From positions 6,101,001 through 6,165,000 of the forward strand of contig JANTQA010000048.1 of assembly GCA_027625915.1 (NCBI GenBank): 64,000 nucleotides of DNA, written 5' to 3'. This DNA comes from Anaeramoeba flamelloides (Eukaryota > Metamonada > Anaeramoebidae). The notes under the pieces were generated by a model. That model did not search any database. It was not told the origin of the DNA and was given only the letters and a program-made list of their open reading frames with translations. Position numbers and translations under genes: made by a program. Shown here in pieces: positions 34,241 through 46,500 of this stretch (positions within the stretch are counted from its first letter, which is position 1; the number at the start of each line of letters is the position of its first letter).

Positions 34241-36343
34241 TTAATTATTGTTATCATCATCGTTATCATCGTCCTCATCCTCATCCTCATCATTACTATT
34301 AATATTCAAATTAATCAATTCATCGATATACTCTTCATCTATATTATATTTGAGAATTTTTTTTTTAATTTGTAATAATTGTTTCTCCATATCAATTTTT
34401 TTAATCTTTGAAAAACTGTTAATAATTTTACACTTTTTGTAAAAATTATTTTTAATTTGAAGCGTTACCAATGAAGAAATCAAAGGAATTAATTTTAACG
34501 CCATATTTACTAAAAATAAAGGCCATATTTTAAAATTTGAGTGACATATTGAAATATCACCATGGAAAAAATTAATTTTAGGACTTTGGAAAAAAAGGTC
34601 ATTCATCATGTCAAGTGGATCATTGCCAAAAATAAGTGTATCGGAAGGCCATGGCCACCATTTTAATAGAATGGGCAATAATAGAGAAGAAATGTATCTT
34701 TTGACGATTCTCAAATATGCAATTTTGAGATTTTTGGAATAACTTTTTTGTTTCCAATTTTTATTTCCAAAAAAAATTGGAAATGGTTCCTTTTGGATCA
34801 TTTTCTCCATTTTTTCAAGAGCCATTTGAAGATTAAAATCATTCCCCAATTTTGTTTGTTTGCTGTGATACCTTGTAATTTTGATTTTGAAATGATTGAT
34901 TTTTTTTTTCTTCCAATTTTTTTTTAATTGTTTCCTTTTGTCTTTAATTTTTCTATAATATCGTTGATTGTTTTCAATTGCTAAATCAATGCATCTTTGA
35001 TCAAAGAGAATTGGTTTAGTTGTGTCCAAAAATTTTATAACTTCCTTTTCAAGTTCAAATAGATTGAATTCTTTTAATTGTTGAAAGGAGAGCCCTAATT
35101 TACTTAATTCAATTCCAGATATAATTTTCATCCTTTCATCAAATCGGTGATGCATTGCTTTGCGTTCGTTCTTAAAAAAATAATTCTCCGTCCATTGATG
35201 AGTTTTGAGCCATGGAAAATTACGATGTTCAATTTTGTCATATCTAATACTTGCTTTATTTGTATAATATCTATTGAATGAAATAAACGTGAAAAGTTCC
35301 TTTTTTTTAAAAATCAGTTTTATTGCAACCAACAATTTTTTTATAATCATGTCTTCGATTTTTATTTGTGTTTGAATTTTGCTATTTGATAATTCTTGAA
35401 ATTCAAATTTTTTAAATTCAATGATTTCTTCCTCTTCCATTTCTTTTTCTTTTTCTTTTTCTTTTTCTTTTTCTATTTCTATTTCTATTTTTGTTTTCTT
35501 AGATATTTCTTTTTGAATTTCAATTTCTTTTTTTAATTTTTTATCTTCTTTTATTTCTTTTTCTTTTTCGTTTTTCTCATTATTTGATAACGAGTGAGGA
35601 TCCAAAGTAAAATATTGTTGAAATTGTATTTTAGATTTCTTTTCCTCTTCAAATTCCTTATCAAGATCAACAAAACCATTATTTGAAAATAATTCTTCAT
35701 TTTTAATTATGTATTTGTAAAGGATCGAATTATTTTCAATTAGTAAAATTTGTAAGTCTCTATTTTTTTTCGTGAAACCTATTTGGATAATTATTGAAGA
35801 AACCCACCCAATTTGAACAAAAAGAGGATCAAATTCTTCGTCTATACGAAGGTTAAGGCCTTTCAATAAATCTGAAAAATTCCTATTGCTTTCTGAGATT
35901 ATGAGAGGCTTGAGAATAAAATTACAAAAATGGTACCGAACCTTTGAGACAATCCTTTGCAAAATTGAGACGTACCTTTGAACGTCTTTTGGATGTTCAA
36001 GTAGTGCCTTTTTCTTAAAATCAAAGAAATTTTCCAAGTTTTTTGTTTTTGTTGAATAAAGATAAAATAATTGCTGCCAAAGGCTGGGCTCGAGAAGATC
36101 TCCCAATTGATCCTTTTGATCAAAACGTAACGATTCTAAATAGCTTTTTCGATCACGTGCACAGTACTCAACGGTTGGGGTGACATGCGAAAAGTGTGAA
36201 AAAAATCTCATTTTCCAGAAGGAATCATTTTGAATGAGATAATGTAACTCCTTGGTTGTACCCGATAAATGCAAAAGTGAGCCGTAGTCAAGGTAATTCA
36301 AAATGGTCAATAAAAATTCATCATTCAAATCCAATAATTCCAT
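34241..36343 (-). CDS. F-box protein with Lys/Glu-rich middle and acidic tail
   Basis: An open frame of 700 residues from the ATG at 36343. The frame extends eight codons further up but only to a TTG. Residues about 2-45 form an F-box: LLDLNDEFLLTILNYLDYGS, LLHLSGTTKELHYLI and then FWKMRFF. This is the Skp1-binding motif of SCF ubiquitin ligases. The region behind it is not a recognised substrate domain (no WD40, LRR or Kelch). It contains a charged tract at about residues 270-330 (EKEKEKEKE type), a Trp-rich patch (WWPWPSDTLIFGNDPLD) near residue 560, and a tail of Asp/Glu/Asn. The role as a substrate adaptor is inferred from the F-box alone. There are no introns. It may belong to a protist-specific F-box family. 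Confidence 0.8.
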   Translation of the reverse strand: MELLDLNDEFLLTILNYLDYGSLLHLSGTTKELHYLIQNDSFWKMRFFSHFSHVTPTVEYCARDRKSYLESLRFDQKDQLGDLLEPSLWQQLFYLYSTKTKNLENFFDFKKKALLEHPKDVQRYVSILQRIVSKVRYHFCNFILKPLIISESNRNFSDLLKGLNLRIDEEFDPLFVQIGWVSSIIIQIGFTKKNRDLQILLIENNSILYKYIIKNEELFSNNGFVDLDKEFEEEKKSKIQFQQYFTLDPHSLSNNEKNEKEKEIKEDKKLKKEIEIQKEISKKTKIEIEIEKEKEKEKEKEMEEEEIIEFKKFEFQELSNSKIQTQIKIEDMIIKKLLVAIKLIFKKKELFTFISFNRYYTNKASIRYDKIEHRNFPWLKTHQWTENYFFKNERKAMHHRFDERMKIISGIELSKLGLSFQQLKEFNLFELEKEVIKFLDTTKPILFDQRCIDLAIENNQRYYRKIKDKRKQLKKNWKKKKINHFKIKITRYHSKQTKLGNDFNLQMALEKMEKMIQKEPFPIFFGNKNWKQKSYSKNLKIAYLRIVKRYISSLLLPILLKWWPWPSDTLIFGNDPLDMMNDLFFQSPKINFFHGDISICHSNFKIWPLFLVNMALKLIPLISSLVTLQIKNNFYKKCKIINSFSKIKKIDMEKQLLQIKKKILKYNIDEEYIDELINLNINSNDEDEDEDDDNDDDNNN

Positions 36344-38159
36344 CAAAATATTTCCCTCGAATAACAAACTAAATTAAAAAATGAATTAATTATAACCCAC
36401 AAGAATCGCTTTAAAAATTAAAATATCCTCTTCACACATTTGGAATAAGGTTCTGTAATTAACTTTTTCTTGATTAGTAACTGTCTGAAAAGAACTGTTT
36501 GTTAAATATTACTTTTATCAACAAAAACACATTTGCTTGTATCTGAATTTAAAAGGGAAAAAATTTCAACTTTCTTTTCAATATTTTTTTTTATAAATTG
36601 AGTTTTCAGAGAAATAGGTTGTAGTTTGAGGCCTCTGTTTGGAAAAGAAAATTGAAAAGGAAGTGAAAATTTAACCCATTTATAATTCAAATACTAGTAT
36701 TGGCTTTTAAGAATGTTGAGTCAAGATATCTTGTTAAGGGATGTACTTCTCCAATGATTTATCTAGAATTAAAGTATGTTGTGATTGGGTGAAAATTGTA
36801 TTAGTTCTTCAGGGTTAAAATCATCATAGAAAATGTTTAATAAAATATAATTAAACAACAAATTATTGGGTTTTTTACAAAGGATCACTAATGAAAATTT
36901 TCATTTTTTCGAAATATTTTTTTTAATACCTTTTCCAAATATAAAAATAGAAACTCAAAATAATAGTATTTCAGTATTTAATAATTCTTGTATTGAACTT
37001 ATGAAAGTAACTATTTTTATAATTTTTTAATATATGAGATTAACTTATTAGTCATCAACATAAATATCCAAAGAACGAATAGTTTTGTTTCTTGTTGATA
37101 AAAATAATTGTAACATCAAGATATTTCCAAGATTTCAGAATTAATTTGTCAAAAAAATTTATTCTGTAATTATTTAATTTTTAAAATAAAATGAATTTTT
37201 TAGTGACTAATCAACTTTTTGAGACAAATTTAAGAAAAATATTTTCAAACTTTGAATTCTGAATATTGATAATTCAACCTTTAAATATATGGAGAAAGGC
37301 AGATTTTTTTCTGAAATTTATGAATTTTTTACTAATCAAAAGGATCTTTTTTAATTGAGAAGAAAAACTTTAGTACTACATAATTAATCAGTTTTTTAAG
37401 ATATTTGAAAACTGTACTAAAATAATGTGATTTACCTTCAATAACAACATACTTTTAATATAGAATTATCATAGTAGATAAAAATCCCTTAAAATTTAAA
37501 ATTTGTATTTTTTAATTTCTATAATATATGTGTTGATAAAAACCTTTTCACTTTGCTAAATTTAAAACTTACATTGAAAAGGATTGAAACCCAAAATACA
37601 CTTGGGTATGTGACTTTTAACTACACTTTAAAATCCAATATAATTTGGTATAATCGTATAAATATATTTTCAAAGAAAGTTATAAATAATTGGAGTAAGA
37701 TCAAAACAAAATTGATTTTAATTTTAATTTCTTCTGTTTAAGAATTTTGTAACGTTTTTGATTCAATAAAAACTGGTATTTGAATTATAACTGGGGAAAA
37801 TTTTTCACTTCCTTTTTCATATTTTTTTTTATAAAAACAGTTTCCCAAGAAGTAGGTTGCAATTTAGATTTATTTTCCATTCTAAAAAAGGAAATTGTAA
37901 ATTAACTGAAAATTTTGATCTTTTTATATAGCGATTAAGGATATATTTGAAATTTTCAATAAAGAATAACTTATAAAATATTAATTCACATATTTTTTTT
38001 TTTTTTTACTTTAATTAAACAACTGTTATTTTTTTTTTTAATTAGGGAATATATCATATTCCAATTTCCTCTGAGAATGTGAAATTAAGATAGTACTTTA
38101 AATTTTTTTTTTCAATAATTGATATTAGGTTAAAGTTGAGTTGTTCAAAATCGAAGAAC
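36344..38159. other. AT-rich intergenic DNA
   Basis: Frames at 36502-36690 (-) and 37553-37741 (+) are AT-driven, with no similarity seen. At about 36510-36680 and 37760-37910 there are weakly similar stretches (TCAACTTTCTTTTCAATATT against TTCACTTCCTTTTTCATATT), probably another old repeat. Confidence 0.4.
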
Positions 38160-38400
38160 TCAAATAAAATTAGTTGGTAGTATCTAACCTTTGATTGATC
38201 AATATTCCTAATAGAATTTAAACAAATTTACCAATGTATTTTTTTGTTTTGCTCTCTCCAAAATTTTTAACATACCCATGATTTATTTGTATTGATAATT
38301 ATTTATTTATTGTTTTATGAGTATTGTAATGTATAAATAAGTGTTAACATTTCAATTATCGAATGTTTCTAATTTGGTAAATATTCTTTAATTGATGAAA
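38160..38400. repeat. Dispersed repeat of about 240 bp, copy 2 (inverted relative to copy 1)
   Basis: Reverse-complement partner of 12840-13075. Both contain GATCAATATTCCTAATAGAA or its mirror and CTCCAAAATTTTTAACA or its mirror. Confidence 0.6.
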
Positions 38401-39874
38401 TAAGTTTTTTTTTTTTCACAAATCGAATTTTGGTGTGTTAAAAATTTTGAATTGGGGTTTATATTTAGTATAGATTAGAAATTCTCTTATCAAGTGTTTT
38501 TTATTTTAAAAAAAAAAACATATACTTCTATCAAAAATAGATGTTTCTTGTATATAAAAATCCATATTTACAATTTAACTTACTTTTTTTTTTTTCATTT
38601 ATTTTTTGTTTCAAAAAAATATTTAATTCAAGGCTGGATAGGTATTTCAATAACTAAATCTATTTTAATGGTAAAATACTTGATATTTTTGGACCAAAAT
38701 ATAAATTATGATTTGAGTTTGTTTAAATATATATAGTAATTGTTAAAATTTTTACTTAAATTTTTGGTTTTTTGGTTGTCAAGCATATCTCTATTTTTTT
38801 CTATTGTTTGAGACAAAATTTTCAAATTTATTCTTGTATTTTAAGGATTGTTTTTTAGAAGTGGAATTTTAATAAATCAGTATCATTTTTAATAATTATT
38901 TATTATCACTTCATTTGATTATTTAATAGATAGTACTTCTATAAAAAAAGAAAAACACTTTTTATTTTGAAATAAAAAAAGATCAATCTTATCTTTAAAT
39001 ATTATTTTGAAAACATTTTTCAATCTTAAAAGAAATTTTTACAAATATTTGGGTTAAAATATGTAAATACAATAAATATTGTTTATAAGATTAAATGAAA
39101 ATTATTGAATTATTGGAATTAAAAAAAGAAGTGTTTCTATGAAAAACAAAAATATTATTTAATTTATATAACTAGACCAATCAACTGTATATATTTGATT
39201 TTTTTTTTTTTTAGATCACTATTCAATGGCATTATTAACTCGTATTTATTTTTCTATTTATTATAGTAAGGTGATTGAGCAATTAATTTCAACAGATATC
39301 ATTTTTTTTATGAGAAAACACTCCTTCATAAGCTTAGAAGAATTTTATGATTATTTGTTAAAAAAATCCATTTTTTAGAATTAATTTTCAGAAAAAGGTT
39401 CATATCCCCCCTCTTTTAATTTTCTGATGTGAAATATCAAAATTTTTCACAAGTTTTTTTTCAGAAAACTCACTTTATATAATATTTTATAGATTGTGTA
39501 AGTAAATAACAATGGATAACTTATTCTTATTTTAAAAATATAACTAAATTATAATCAACATAATTTTTTATTCAAAAATAAAAATAATTCTAATATTATT
39601 ACAAAAAAAGATTCATCAAGTTTATTAGCCCCAGTTGGTAATAAACTTATTTTTGAGTATTTAATAAAATTCTTGATTTTTTGTTTATGAATTTGGACTC
39701 AGTAGAGGGGTTGATAGCCCCCACCCATTAAATAATAATAAAAACAAATCAATAACCAAATTTATAATAATTCTTGTTCAAAAAAAAAAAAATAATAATA
39801 TCTCTCTTGTAATAATCCTGTTAATTAAAAAATTATTTTACTATTGTAGAAAAATATTTACATTCAATCCAAAG
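38401..39874. other. AT-rich intergenic DNA
   Basis: No gene or structured repeat was recognised. Confidence 0.45.
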
Positions 39875-40250
39875 CTACCGTGAAATTTTATCAATGTCAA
39901 ATTTTGATGTTGATATGGATTTTTAAAAAGTTCAAGAATATGAGAATAATAAAGCTCATATTTGTTAAATAAATTCCTAAATGAGCCAATATTCAAGAAT
40001 TTTTTCTGATTTTCAAAAAATCAATTTTCAGAACCCAAAATGACTCAAAAAATCAAAAATCCATTAAGAAACTACATAAAATTTCCTCTAAAAAATGAAT
40101 TTATTTTTCGATCAAATTAGAAAAATATTTTTCAATATCGACTCATTAATGAAAAAAATATTTTCAATATAAGCTTTCTGATTCTTATATTCTTCGATTT
40201 AAAAATCTATATCAACATCAAAATTTGATATTGATAAAATTTCACGGTAG
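39875..40250. mobile_element. TIR element of the CTACC family, copy 2
   Basis: A 376-bp unit. The left end CTACCGTGAAATTTTATCAA and the right end TTGATAAAATTTCACGGTAG are perfect complements over 20 bp, and the pairing continues to about 50 bp with few changes. It is inverted relative to 2080-2450 and closely similar inside. It lies about 300 bp past the dynein stop codon. Confidence 0.75.
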
Positions 40251-40554
40251 CCTTTAAACAGCTGTATAGTCAAAAATCCGACAAATAACACAATTTCTCT
40301 CACTTGAAATATTTTTTTTTGGGAATATTAAAATAAAAAAAGAGAATAACAATAAACAAATGAAAAATTGAAATAAAAATAAAAAAAAATAAAAGATAAA
40401 AAAAGATCTTTAAGGTGTTTATTATTGATTAATAAAAAATCAATTAATTTTAAAATAATTTATCTGTCCCAAAAACAGAAAAAAAAAATGAAAATAATAA
40501 AAATAAAAAAAAATTTCTCAATAATTTTATAGAGAAAATATAAACCGAGTTCAT

Positions 40555-43500
40555 TTAAAGTTCCTTTTTCCAAATAATTATTGCTGTACCTAATTGGTAA
40601 AGGATATTTTCTGACAAGTTATTTGGAATGGGCAAGTCGATTGCGAATAATAATTCAAGACGTGTAGAATTTAAATAGACTGGTAAGGTAATGATATTTT
40701 TTTGCACAATTTCTGTATTTTTCACCCATTTGAATAAAACCTTTGGTAATTGAGTTGAAATTTTGTCTGTCACGTTTAATGCGTTCTTTTCCCAGGTAGC
40801 GCCTTCAAGGACAAGTTCTGTTATGTAAAAGCTTTGAGGTGTCACCTTTTCCTTGGAGTCTATGGATACTTGTAATTGCAATGTTTCAAGTGACCATTCT
40901 TTAGCGTGAGCGGCAGCTTGTCGAGTAGCTGTGAGGAACGCGGTGGGGTCGAACAATCCGCCGAGCCAGATCCCCTTTGCTCTCCCCAAGTCCTTAGATT
41001 TACAAATTGTAATTAATTGTTCGATTCTTCTACCAAAGTCTAGCATCCAGCGATCGACACCTACTTTGTCGTCGATTGGGTATTGTTTCCAATTATCTGG
41101 CACCAGTCCTTGATCTAAGTTTTTCAATAAATTTTTCAAGTAACCAGAGTGTTTAATTTTACCCTTGCATAACAGAGAAAGTTGTTTCAAGTCGTGCGAA
41201 ACAATTTGTAACAATTTTTGGCCTTTATTGATTTCAATGTTAAAGCATCTCCACATTGGGTCTTCGATTGATTCCTTCGATCCCTCAAGAGAAGGCAACT
41301 TTTTGGGCAATAGTGGTATCCATTGCTTGGTATTTTTCTCCAAATTTTTCATCCAAGTGGGTCTTCGATCCTTTTCCTGTGTTTGTAAGCTATTTTCATT
41401 CATCTCGTCGAGGTCCTCATAGACGTTTTGGATTTTCATTAATTTTTGTAAGGCGGATTTACCCTGATTAGCTAATAGCAGCAATTCTGCGTTTTTTGGT
41501 AAGCCCAGCCAGGTAGGGTTTTCTGATGTAGGCAAGTTTTCGATCCACTTTAGGAAATGTTCATATTTATTCCCCTCTGGCATCAGCAATTCGAAGGAAT
41601 TTTCGCCTTGTTGGTAATCCACTAATTTGAAATCCATATTATAGCATTCTGGCACAAATAATTCTTGGAGCATTCCTTCTAAAAGCTTTTGATCAAAGTC
41701 ATTGTCAACTCTACCGCCATACATTGTATCTCCAAGAAGCTTTCTAATTGCCTCCCAGGGGATTCGATTGGGATCGATATTTTTTTTCTGTGCGCCGATT
41801 TTGTTAATCCAGTAGTCGATGGTATCCAATGAGGTACGTTGATCGCTTTCATTAAATTCATATCCCTTTGACCAACCAAGTGGTCTGTATCTAATTCTTT
41901 CTTGGACAATCGAATGGAACCAGGACAATAAGAAATAGAGTCTCGCTCTTTCGAGGGGCTTTACCGAAATGTCATGATGGTGAGACAGGGATAAATATGT
42001 GTGTAGCAAGTTTGCCTTAATTCCTGGTGGCGCTTCAAAGACAAAGATTTGGGAAATTCTGAGCAAAGTAGGTGGCAATTTAGGATGGAATTCTGTTGTC
42101 AAAAACAATCTAAATGATGGGCTTGGTGAGGGCAATGAATGGATCAATCTTTCTAATTCGCTCAGCCATTGTGGGGACAAATGCACATTTTTAATTAACA
42201 CCCATGTACCGCTTTTGGATGCAAATGTTACGGCATCGAGTGCGTTTTCATATGATTTTTGGGAACCGATCGCAATTGTACGCAATTCAATGCCTAGCTG
42301 CTTTTGTAATTCGTCAACCTTCGTTGAGGGGTCGTAGCCGGGCTGTGCGCAAAACAATAGAGGTTCTTTACAATTGGATTCACTTTCAAAAATATATTTC
42401 AAATCCAATTCTGGTAAGGTCAAAAATCCCTTGCCTAATACCTCTTCGATAAATTGAGAGCCAGAGGACAAAATTCGATCTGGTTTCAAGGTTTTGATTA
42501 ATAATAATTTGGCAAACATCATTTCGGTTTTGTCCTTATATAATTTTTCCCAAGTTGGTGGCACATTGTTTTCGGGCTCGTTTGAAGAAACAAATTTTTT
42601 CCATTTCATTAAGTTCTTTGTGATATGGGTCGGCAAATCATGGAATGATTTTAAATCAGACAATTGCTCCAATTGTCGAACCTGACTGTCGGTTAGAAGA
42701 CTCTTGGGGATGGAGTTTCTTAAGTTTCTGGATCCGCTGATAATTGTTTCTCCCTTTAATAAAAAGGCTAATTGGTCTTCGTCCAAATCATGATTTATTT
42801 GCTGTAATCTAATTTGAGCCAATCTTAGAGCAAAGGTTAAATGATCCTCATGTAACAACCCTCTCGATACTCTCTGGAAAAGGGTGGAATATAGATTATG
42901 CGACAATATTTCTAATCGTTTCATTGGATCTTCTTCATCTTGCAGCAGTGTGTTGTCTTTATTGGCAACCTTATGGAAAACTTCTAAAAAGAAGCCCAAA
43001 CTAAATTGGTATAGATAATGGATGTTGGACATTTGCTCGAGAACAAAATATAGTCTACTCGTAGCCAATGAGAATGGTTGGTAGAGATTTGAAGTTTTTT
43101 CAATTGTGGCCCAAGTTTTGTCGGCCTGAGATGCCTGTTCATGGATCTTTTCTGCATCTTTTTTCAATTCCACAAGGGTATTCAAGACCTTGTCATCGTT
43201 TAAGATCGATTCCTCTGCTTCGTTTAATGTTTTCAACAGTTGCTTTTCCAAATTCCTGAGTTTGACTTTGAATTCCCCCTGTAGTTTCAAGATATTGGAT
43301 CTGGCCTCATCGATATCTGGTCGTTCCATTTTTAAGGTGTGATTGAGGCATTGACTCTGTAAAGAGGTCAGTGTGATTGTGAAATTACAAAATGTCACTC
43401 TTGAGCACAGGTCAGGGGTGAAATTGAAAGTGGGATCTCTTGTGGTCATAAACATTTGGAAACTGGGCGATAAATCGATTTCCTGATCACCCAATCTGAT

Positions 43501-46500
43501 GAGCTTCCTACCGCCAGTTCTTCTCGTTTCCTTGTTTAATACGGAATTCAAGATGAGATCGACATTTTCCGCATCTTCAATGAGGATGGATGTACCAAAT
43601 CTTAACGCGCTTTCCAATTTCTTCATCAAGTTGCCATCAACGAAGGAAGTCTTGACAATATTTTTGTCTCTATAGTAATTCATTATAAATTGGGTAGCCT
43701 GTCCACTTGGATCAATGACAAGGGGGTATCTATTGAACCGTTTCAAAATAATGGCGTTTTCTGTACACAGTTCATCGATGGGCAATTTATTGGATTCCCA
43801 ATTCAACCTTTCCTCTGGATGGGATAAAAATTCGATCAAACTAAGATTGGCCTTAGGGTTAATTGACACGTCCTTCATATAGTTTTTCCATTGCTTCAGC
43901 AAATTTTCTCGATAATTCTGATCGAAAAATCCAATGTAGGTCAAAAATGCACCCGACAGCAGCACATCGCCCGGAAGTGTATTCAATTGTTGAGTCAGGC
44001 TAACTGATTCCTTTGTCCATCTCCCCTGTTCCTCTGATAGACTTTTCAATAAATTAACCGAGCGCTCAACCTTGGTACCTACCATTTCGATTTCATGTTT
44101 AAATTTACCGCTTTGGGTCATCAATTCTTCGTATTCCTTCGCGTATTGCTCAATGGCCCTTTCGATATTGTAAATCATTTTTTTTTGCTCCTTGAGTTTC
44201 ACTTGGATGATATTTGCTGCCTGGGTCAGCCTTCTTACCTCTCTTTTCAATGGTCCCACCATTGTGATGACCTTCGAATATTCGATTTGTGCGACAAGCC
44301 AGCCTCTTAAATGTGAGCACTGGGTACTTGCTCTTTTCACCCTGGCTTCTGAAAATTCATCGTCATTTTGCATGGAACTTTCAATTTCATCGCGGCATCG
44401 CACATCTAATTTTTCTGTGTTGTAATCCAAAATGCTTGCAATGAAGGTCGATTGTGCCATAACATGTTTACACTTCGTCCAATCAATGTCCCCATGGCCT
44501 AAAAATTTACATACAGCTAAGATGGTTTTTTTAATGGGCTCCTTGGGCTTGGAATACCCTCTCAATTCATCTAATGATGATTTGGTGATTTTGGAGACAG
44601 CCTTTTTGGCCTTGTCGACTGCTGGTTGTGCTTTGGATAATTTCTTTTTAGCTTTTTCCTTTTGGCTATTTATATTTTTGTTTTGGAGCGCTAATTTGGT
44701 TTCCAATTCTCGTAATTGTTTTTTTTTACTTTCGGCCTCTTGTTGCTTTTTAATCATTTGATTTAATTTGACCTCGGCTTCCTTTTGCTTTTTTTGTAAT
44801 TCCTTTTCCTTTTCGTGTAATTCCTGTTGCAATTCGTCGACCTGGTTTTGGGTTTCTTTCATTTTTTTGAGCCCGATATCTAAATGAGTCTGTTGCTCCT
44901 TGATTGACCTCTTTTTTTCATTGAACAATTTGACAAAATGGTTGATCATGTCCAGATAATGTCTTGGCGTGATATGGTTCATCCTGCCTTGCCTTTTGGA
45001 TAGTTTGTTCGAGATCGTTCCGACAGAGTTATGGATCCATACAGAGCTTGCTATCAGTGCCTGTCGATGGTTGGGGTATTCCTCCATTTGCTCAATTTGG
45101 ATTGGGAATTCCGTAGGTGGCACATATTCCTTTTTGTCTAACGATAGTTCCTTCGTAAATTGATATCCGACTTCGTACATGGCTTGGTTGGACCAAGTTC
45201 CAAAGTAGTCTAGCACACAACGATTTAATAGCGCAGGCGATTGCACAGATCTATTTGAAAAATCTGCATTTGCGGGGTTCATTGTAAACACAACATGCAA
45301 GTTGTTTTGCACCTGCTTTGTGAAATATTGGTAAAGTTCTTCATCGGTATCCAATAATTTGCCGTCTTGCTTGGCTACTTCTCGAACTTGGCTTAGCAGT
45401 CCAGACATACCTTCCCCTTCATCAAACAATCCCGGTACCTCACCAGAGGCCAACAGGGCATTCATTCTTTCCAAAAATGAGGAGCTTAGGATATTGCTTT
45501 CATCAAAGATAAAGCAAATTTTTTCTCCCTTCAATCCCGCTCGTTTCATGACAATTCTGAGATCTTCATCGAATTTTTCCAAATTGTATTTTCTACTGAT
45601 TTTGATTTGGAATACACTCAATCCATTCACCCATGCGACAAATCTACTTAATACCGTTTTACCGGCACCACTGGCACCAACTAATAATGCGTGTCCCTTG
45701 GGCTGCTTTAATACACGATCAATTCTCAAAATATGGTCGATGGCCTCGTTAAATAATACCAATTTGACATCGAGTTCTTCCTCGTAAAATGTCTTTAGTC
45801 GCTTTTTAATGTAACTCTTGAGTTCATTCCTATTTACATCGACATAATCCTTGGTTAACCAATCACTGAAGAGCAGTGGTCTTCTTAATGTTTCCTTATC
45901 AATTGTGGGGAAATTTTCAAAAATGATTTTATCCAGAATTTTGTTCGTCCACTCCCTATTTTCGTCTTCAATGATACGATCTTGAAACAGTCGAAGTGCC
46001 TCATGGGCAAAGATCCTGATCAATTGTTCCAATTCAACGTCACCATTCAATGGTTTCAAAATGGACACCAATGCCCTGCACCATCTACTCAGTTCTCTGG
46101 GGGAATAAATATAGAAGGGCTGCATTTCGGTTGTCAACTTTCTTTGATTGGCTAAATAGAAATCGATCATGCATTCCGTTAATGGCCTCGCGTGTTGCCT
46201 TAATCGTGGAGTCAATCTTAATAAGGCTCGATTAAAGGTGCCGTAAATTTGCTGTAATGATGGCTTTCCTGGGTAATCAACTAACAGCACTGGCGAGTGT
46301 CTTAAAAACCTATGGCTTAGGGGTACACGGCCTGCATAGGTACCATAGCTACCTGAAACAGGATTACATGCGCCGATAAAGCAAATTTTTTCGAGGGTGA
46401 TCCATTCGTAATCTGAGATCCTCCAAAATCCGCCCTGTTCCACCATTTGTCTAATGAAGGTTAATGCCCTTTGGGTGCCATATTCGTCCTTTGCGGGTAA

